Assembly (NCBI RefSeq): GCF_000236905.1
Contig: NC_016535.1
Location: 62,001-126,000, forward strand
Source: Tetrapisispora phaffii CBS 4417
Lineage: Eukaryota > Ascomycota > Saccharomycetes > Saccharomycetales > Saccharomycetaceae
Length of the DNA: 64,000 nucleotides
Direction: 5' to 3'
Below are positions 59,758 through 64,000 of this stretch, one piece after another. A model generated the notes under the pieces. The model did not search any database, had not been told where the DNA came from, and saw only the letters and a list, made by a program, of their open reading frames with translations. Numbering within the stretch: the first letter of the stretch is position 1; every line of letters begins with the position of its first letter. Both the position numbers and the translations under genes were made by a program.

Positions 59758-61419
59758 ATGGATCAAACATCACTATACATAAACACTGCTCCCCCATATC
59801 TGAAATTGAACCAGAATGAATCATTACCTGTTGTGATGACAATTGCTGGATCTGATTCCAGTGGTGGAGCTGGTGTTGAAGCTGATATCAAAACCATCAC
59901 TTCCCATAAGTGTTACGCCATGACTTGCATCACTGCTTTGACTATTCAAACACCTACATCAGTTTATGGTATTCAAGTCACACCAAAACATGTTGTTTCG
60001 AAAATATTGGATGTTAATTTAAGAGATATGAGATGCAATGTGATCAAAACTGGTATGTTAACTACAGATGCAATCGAGGCGATTGAAACCAAATTGAAAG
60101 AATATGATAATGGTGATATTAAATCATCGAGACCAATACTTGTGATTGATCCCGTAATGGTTGCAACGTCAGGATCATTTCTAGCCTCTGGAGATTTGAA
60201 AGATTTGTTAATAGAAAAGATAACTCCCTGGGCAGACTTATTAACCCCTAATATTCCTGAATGTTTCAAACTTATTGATAGGGAGATGGATTTAAAAAAC
60301 ACTCAAGATATTTTCAAATTAGCCAAGGAAGTCTCTATAGTCACCAATTGTTCTAATATCTTGGTTAAAGGTGGTCATTTACCATGGAATGAAGAAAAGA
60401 AACATATTATCGATATTTTATACATTGGAAAAGAGAACAAATTTATTGTATATGAAGGACACTACACAGAAACTAAGAATACTCACGGAACTGGATGTAC
60501 TTTGGCTTCATCTATTGCATCGAATTTAGCTCTAGGGTATTCATTAACTCATGCTGTATATGGTGCAATTGAATACGTTCAAAATGCTGTAAGTATCGGT
60601 TGTTATGTTACATCAGAAATTGTCAAGGAGAATGGTCCAATTAACCATGTTTATGCTATTGAAGTACCACTTGAAAAAATGATGAAAGATGAATGTTTTA
60701 GTGCTCAAGAATTGATCCCTAAACCAACAAGTAGCACATTTTCAGCCAGTGAAGATTTCTTTACCTATCTTATTAACCATCCAAAGGTCAAACCACATTG
60801 GGAATCGTACATTAATCATGACTTTGTAAAACAAATTGCTCAAGGAACAGTTGACAGTAAAAAATTCAAGTTTTTCCTTGAACAAGATTATTCATATTTA
60901 GTAGATTACGCTAGAATTCATTGTATTGCTGGCAGTAAAGCACCAACCTTAGAAGATATTGAGAAAGCATTATCAATTGTAGGAAGTGTTAAACAAGAAA
61001 TGGAAAACCATGAAAAGAAATTAAAAGAAGCTTTTGGAGTCACTGGAGAAAAGTACTTAGAGGGAATAAAGAAGGGACCTGCTTTAAAAGCCTATTCAAG
61101 ATATTTCTATGATGTTTCTAAGAGGGGTAGTTGGGAGGAACTAGTTACTTCCTTAAATCCTTGTTTAATGGGTTATGGCTATGCTTTAATACAACAAGAA
61201 AAATATATTGTGAAAAACGAAGGAAGTATATACTATGATTGGTGTCAAACTTATAGTTCTAAATGGTATCGTGAGCATGTGGAAGAGGGTAGAAGTTTAC
61301 TGAATAAAATTGGTTCCAAGTGCCCACCATCTGACATAGACAAACTTGTCAACATTTATGCAGATGTCTGTGAGTTAGAGACTAAATTTTGGGATGCAGC
61401 TTTAAATTATGAAGAGTAA
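59758..61419 (+). CDS. THI20: Thi20-type HMP-P kinase / thiaminase II fusion
   Basis: Thi20-family enzymes phosphorylate the thiamine pyrimidine (HMP and HMP-P) and hydrolyse thiamine breakdown products. From the ATG at 59758 the product has 553 residues (551 in S. cerevisiae Thi20). The ThiD kinase domain covers about 25-300 (MTIAGSDSSGGAGVEADIKTI, LVIDPVMVATSG, LLTPNIPEC, and NTHGTGCTLASSIASNLALG with the catalytic Cys). The TenA-like thiaminase II domain covers about 330-553 (HPKVKPHWESYINHDFVKQIAQGT, FFLEQDYSYLVDYARIHCIAGSKA, SLNPCLMGYGYAL, WYREHVEEG). Yeast has THI20, THI21 and THI22; GPM3 and DPP III next door equal YOL055C-YOL056W-YOL057W, favouring THI20. A TTG five codons upstream was rejected as start. 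Confidence 0.95.
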   Translation: MDQTSLYINTAPPYLKLNQNESLPVVMTIAGSDSSGGAGVEADIKTITSHKCYAMTCITALTIQTPTSVYGIQVTPKHVVSKILDVNLRDMRCNVIKTGMLTTDAIEAIETKLKEYDNGDIKSSRPILVIDPVMVATSGSFLASGDLKDLLIEKITPWADLLTPNIPECFKLIDREMDLKNTQDIFKLAKEVSIVTNCSNILVKGGHLPWNEEKKHIIDILYIGKENKFIVYEGHYTETKNTHGTGCTLASSIASNLALGYSLTHAVYGAIEYVQNAVSIGCYVTSEIVKENGPINHVYAIEVPLEKMMKDECFSAQELIPKPTSSTFSASEDFFTYLINHPKVKPHWESYINHDFVKQIAQGTVDSKKFKFFLEQDYSYLVDYARIHCIAGSKAPTLEDIEKALSIVGSVKQEMENHEKKLKEAFGVTGEKYLEGIKKGPALKAYSRYFYDVSKRGSWEELVTSLNPCLMGYGYALIQQEKYIVKNEGSIYYDWCQTYSSKWYREHVEEGRSLLNKIGSKCPPSDIDKLVNIYADVCELETKFWDAALNYEE

Positions 61420-61673
61420 ATTTAATTTTGAATAGGTATTAATTTTATTTTCAAGACATTAAAGCAAACAAATCCACAATTATGTAATTTTGTATTTCTA
61501 ATATACTTGTTAATATATTACTGTAATTGCTCATGAATAGAGGTTATCATTTATTATAAATCGACATTTTTATATATGTATATCTATAGTTTGTTTTTAA
61601 AGTAGTCATTGACAATCACCAGAGAATCATTAAATTTTTATGTAATAACAATTGAAATATTGTCTTTGTATCA
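61420..61673. other. THI20 / GPM3-like convergent 3' region
   Basis: AT-rich sequence between two convergent stops. No separate feature; the original 3' end of the GPM3-like gene probably reaches 61674. Confidence 0.4.
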
Positions 61674-61768
61674 TTATGGGTTTGGTTTAAAACCTTCTTG
61701 GCGAACCTTTTCAGCATTAATTTTTGCAGAGACAGGATCTAGGTAACATTGGCTAACAAATTGAAATG
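61674..61768 (-). pseudogene. Out-of-frame C-terminal tail of the GPM3-like gene
   Basis: Read in the frame shifted by one base, 61768 to 61674 gives FQFVSQCYLDPVSAKIN and then about 13 more residues to a TAA. Gpm1 has YYLDPEAAAAGAAAVANQG at this point. Counting from ELD, both need 14 residues to reach LDP once the shift is placed at the A/T homopolymer, so the register fits exactly. Confidence 0.8.
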
Positions 61769-62581
61769 TTTTTTATCCAATTCGATGACTAGCGGAATTC
61801 CGTTGGGAATATCGATATTCTTGATATCTGCATCAGCAATGTTTTCAATTAATTTGAGTAATGATCTAACAGAGCTACCATGGGCGACTATCATGCAGGA
61901 CTCATGATGAGTTTGTTTTGCAAGTTTCAAGATCATATCATCTAATAGAGGTTCCAATCTAGCAACAACTAGCTCTAGAGATTCCGAGTTAGGTAGAACT
62001 TCTCCAGCCAATTCCTCAGGATTATATTTTAAATGTCTATTTGGCTCTTTAAACTCATATCCAGTTTTGGAACCTTGATCATCGAATTCTTGAATCATTT
62101 CACGTTTCAAATCTGCCACCGGAGGTCTTCCACGATAACCTCTTCTGATATTCATATATTCAGTTTCCCCGTATTCTTCCAAGACTTGTGGTTTTCTTTG
62201 ACCTTGCCATGAACCATAGTGTCTTTCATTTAGTCTCCAACTTTGGAAAACAGGAATAGTATCTTTCTCACTAAATACCTCTTTATCTGATACTTCAAAC
62301 TTTTCACCTGTTACGATATAAGTCTCTTCTTTCAAACCCCACTGATTTATAATCTCCTCAATAGTTTGCTGCGTTCTTACAAGTCTTGATGTATATCCAA
62401 TTTGTGGTAATGGCAATTTATTATCTTCACAATATTTTTTAATTAAGTCGGCAGAATTTCTTGCTTGATCCTTACCCTTTTCTGTTAAATTGGCATCAAT
62501 CCATCCGCAAAATATATTCTCATGGTTCAATTCACTTTGACCATGCCTTAAAATAAATATCTTATAAGTTGAGCTTGACAT
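61739..62581 (-). CDS. GPM3: Gpm3/Gpm2-type phosphoglycerate mutase homologue, 3' end frameshifted
   Basis: A cofactor-dependent phosphoglycerate mutase fold of the Gpm2/Gpm3 group. The ATG at 62581 starts MSSSTYKIFILRHGQSE, aligning with the Gpm1 N-terminus; 14 further in-frame codons upstream are not family-like. Catalytic features remain: RHGQSE with H13, the Arg/Glu in SWRLNERHYGSWQG, and the second His in IVAHGSSVRSL, so activity is possible, although Gpm2 and Gpm3 are thought to contribute little in S. cerevisiae. In this frame the protein stops at ANVT, missing the conserved C-terminal tail. In the neighbouring frame the missing tail continues (CYLDPVSAKINAEKV..., stop at 61674). A one-base change in the T6 run at 61769-61774 would explain the break. 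THI20 and DPP III neighbours match YOL055C/YOL057W. Confidence 0.9.
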   Translation of the reverse strand: MSSSTYKIFILRHGQSELNHENIFCGWIDANLTEKGKDQARNSADLIKKYCEDNKLPLPQIGYTSRLVRTQQTIEEIINQWGLKEETYIVTGEKFEVSDKEVFSEKDTIPVFQSWRLNERHYGSWQGQRKPQVLEEYGETEYMNIRRGYRGRPPVADLKREMIQEFDDQGSKTGYEFKEPNRHLKYNPEELAGEVLPNSESLELVVARLEPLLDDMILKLAKQTHHESCMIVAHGSSVRSLLKLIENIADADIKNIDIPNGIPLVIELDKKHFNLLANVT

Positions 62582-63173
62582 ATTTTGTAATAGACTATTT
62601 TTGTTTACTTTATTCACACACACACATATATATATTCAACTGTTTTCTATGCCCTGAAGTTTTCAAATAAAATCGTAATTCTGTAAAATTAACAACTTAC
62701 AAATTTTAAATCCATAGATTTTGAAATCAACTTATCACTCCTAACAACTCAAATAACGTGAACCACTAATAAGTCAATTGCTGTTAAATATAATTATATA
62801 TCTAAAAACTATTTTAAATAAAGGTTAAGTGCTTATATTTTGAAATTATTTTAAACCTTCCATTTTTTTCACTATTAAGTTTCTTGCAACTGTAAGGCGA
62901 GGTGAGGTGAGGTGAGCTGCCAGTATTTTAAATATATACAAACATCATGATCTAAAGCAAATGAATAATCAATGTTAAAGGACATTGATGCACTCTATTA
63001 GCAATTAGATATAGATGATATGATATTATTTGACTGTTGGTGATTTCAATTGATAGTTTTGTTCTTAACATATACTTTTTCTTAAAAGAATTTCATAGAT
63101 ATTTATATTAATAGGAAGCTATATAGTGATGTGTAATACGTTCAATTGAGTCATAGAAATTTAATTTCAAGTC
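62582..63173. other. GPM3-like promoter and DPP III 3' region
   Basis: 592 bases. Contains a CACACA/TATATA tract just upstream of GPM3 (about 62614-62636) and a short GGTGA tandem (62900-62914, three to four units). No gene seen. Confidence 0.5.
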
Positions 63174-64000
63174 TCAAGTCTCTCTTTCGATAAAGGATTG
63201 AATCATACCTGTCGCAGTCTCATCATATTCTTTTACAATGATATCATTAGTTTCTTCGTTGAAGACAGTATTTGGCTGAATGAATTGTCTTCTTGGCAAT
63301 CTTTTCTTAATGACAATGTCTCTTAATCTTGCCAAGTCTTCTGGTACTGTAGATCTTTCAATGAAATACTTTGTACCATTTTCAGCATCACCAGAACATT
63401 TATAGATGTGTAAGTGCAATAGATAGTCTTTAACACATTCATGGCCAACTGTTTCAATTAGAGAAGCATCCATCTCTAAGTGAAAGTCGGTAGGGTTGGT
63501 TTCGTTATCAAGGACAATTTTTAGAAATTGCTTACTTGATGAATGTTTTAAGAACGTCTTCATGATAGAAAATCTAGCTTGCATATGTGGTTGACCCCAT
63601 TTGCCAGTTTCTGGTGAACAGTACTCTAGAGCTAAAATACCTGCTCTTGCCATTTGTAAGAAGCCTGCAAAAATGATATTGTTTTGTTCTTCTTTTGTTT
63701 TAAATCCAAAAATCTCCAATAGTTTACGATTGGTAATCAAATACATTGCAACTAATTCTGCACGACATTCTTCAAAAGCACCAGCTAATGAACCAAACTT
63801 TGAACCCCAGGTTTCACCTTTTTTATAATAAGTGGTAACTGCTTTGCCATTTAAACCAATTGGAAGGTTAGCAAAATCGAAATTATATTTATTATCATCA
63901 ATTTCACTTAATAGTTTACCGGTACCATGTCCTAACAGTTCATGAATACCGACCTGAACTTCAAAAGATTCACTTTGGTATTTCTTAAACACTTCGAGGT
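63174..64000 (-). CDS. Dipeptidyl-peptidase III (M49), C-terminal part (runs off right edge)
   Basis: The last 275 codons or so of a family M49 zinc exopeptidase, S. cerevisiae YOL057W (about 711 residues), which removes dipeptides from the N-terminus of short peptides in the cytosol. The M49 zinc signature HELLGH is present in [19 protein letters not shown], with the third ligand region [12 protein letters not shown]. Downstream are the conserved [13 protein letters not shown] and [13 protein letters not shown] blocks and the end [10 protein letters not shown]. The reading frame is open through the right edge; an apparent GTG start at 63992 is internal. It is co-oriented with the GPM3-like gene, the same pair as YOL057W-YOL056W. 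Confidence 0.95.
   Translation of the reverse strand, partial: LEVFKKYQSESFEVQVGIHELLGHGTGKLLSEIDDNKYNFDFANLPIGLNGKAVTTYYKKGETWGSKFGSLAGAFEECRAELVAMYLITNRKLLEIFGFKTKEEQNNIIFAGFLQMARAGILALEYCSPETGKWGQPHMQARFSIMKTFLKHSSSKQFLKIVLDNETNPTDFHLEMDASLIETVGHECVKDYLLHLHIYKCSGDAENGTKYFIERSTVPEDLARLRDIVIKKRLPRRQFIQPNTVFNEETNDIIVKEYDETATGMIQSFIERET

Noticed and set aside
61758..61774. Programmed -1 frameshift site in the GPM3-like gene
   Set aside because: AAAAAAC exists but in the wrong codon phase for the X-XXY-YYZ rule, and no downstream structure stands out; a homopolymer indel is simpler.

Overview
This window is nuclear DNA of a budding yeast of the family Saccharomycetaceae. Genes are dense and intron-poor, the one intron seen is in a tRNA, and almost every protein has an obvious Saccharomyces cerevisiae ortholog read with the standard code. 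DNA is mostly AT-rich with a few GC-rich patches (about 1-4.2 kb, 13.2-15 kb, 29.7-31.3 kb). Genes that sit on two sister regions of S. cerevisiae (chromosomes VI and XVI) are interleaved here, yet many genes expected between them are missing. That fits a species that shares the whole-genome duplication but lost gene copies independently (Tetrapisispora, Vanderwaltozyma or Kazachstania type). The species itself cannot be named from this window. All comparisons with S. cerevisiae are from memory; no search was run.

Layout. 0-31 kb: IES1 (partial), CDC4, SMC1, BLM10, SEC4, ULP1, HST2, tRNA-Asn, CHL1, TFC8, NCR1, AEP3, LSP1 and SNA2, nearly all from the chromosome VI-left / XVI-left ancestral arm. 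31-44 kb: tRNA-Phe, a YFR006W-like peptidase, SAD1, RPN11, NIC96, PDH1, CIT3 and LOC1, all from the VI-right / XVI-right arm. 44.4-45.0 kb: an AT-rich interval with a candidate point centromere, exactly where CEN6/CEN16 would lie. 45-47.1 kb: SNF8 and DEG1, back on the left arm. 47.9-51 kb: ECM15, RMD1 and NHP10, genes next to CEN2/CEN4 in S. cerevisiae. 51-64 kb: YAT1, an OSH1/OSH2 protein, THI20, a GPM3-like mutase and DPP III (partial). A 69-base N run (48232-48300) marks an assembly gap.

The gene order is best read as a pericentric inversion of the LOC1-CEN-SNF8-DEG1 block, with ends near LSP1/SNA2/tRNA-Phe and at DEG1|ECM15. The second end coincides with the centromere-side end of another ancestral block. 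The genes are independent housekeeping functions: cell-cycle proteolysis and proteasome (CDC4, BLM10, RPN11), cohesion (SMC1, CHL1), SUMO and deacetylation (ULP1, HST2), trafficking and lipids (SEC4, SNF8, NCR1, LSP1, OSH), RNA and ribosome work (SAD1, LOC1, DEG1, TFC8), and metabolism. CIT3 and PDH1 form a small 2-methylcitrate pair.

I found no sign of a new multi-gene system. The most useful observations are the candidate centromere and rearrangement joints, two genes with clear reading-frame damage (BLM10 near its 3' end, GPM3-like at its 3' end), several long perfect palindromes, and an adapter-like string in the IES1-CDC4 intergene.
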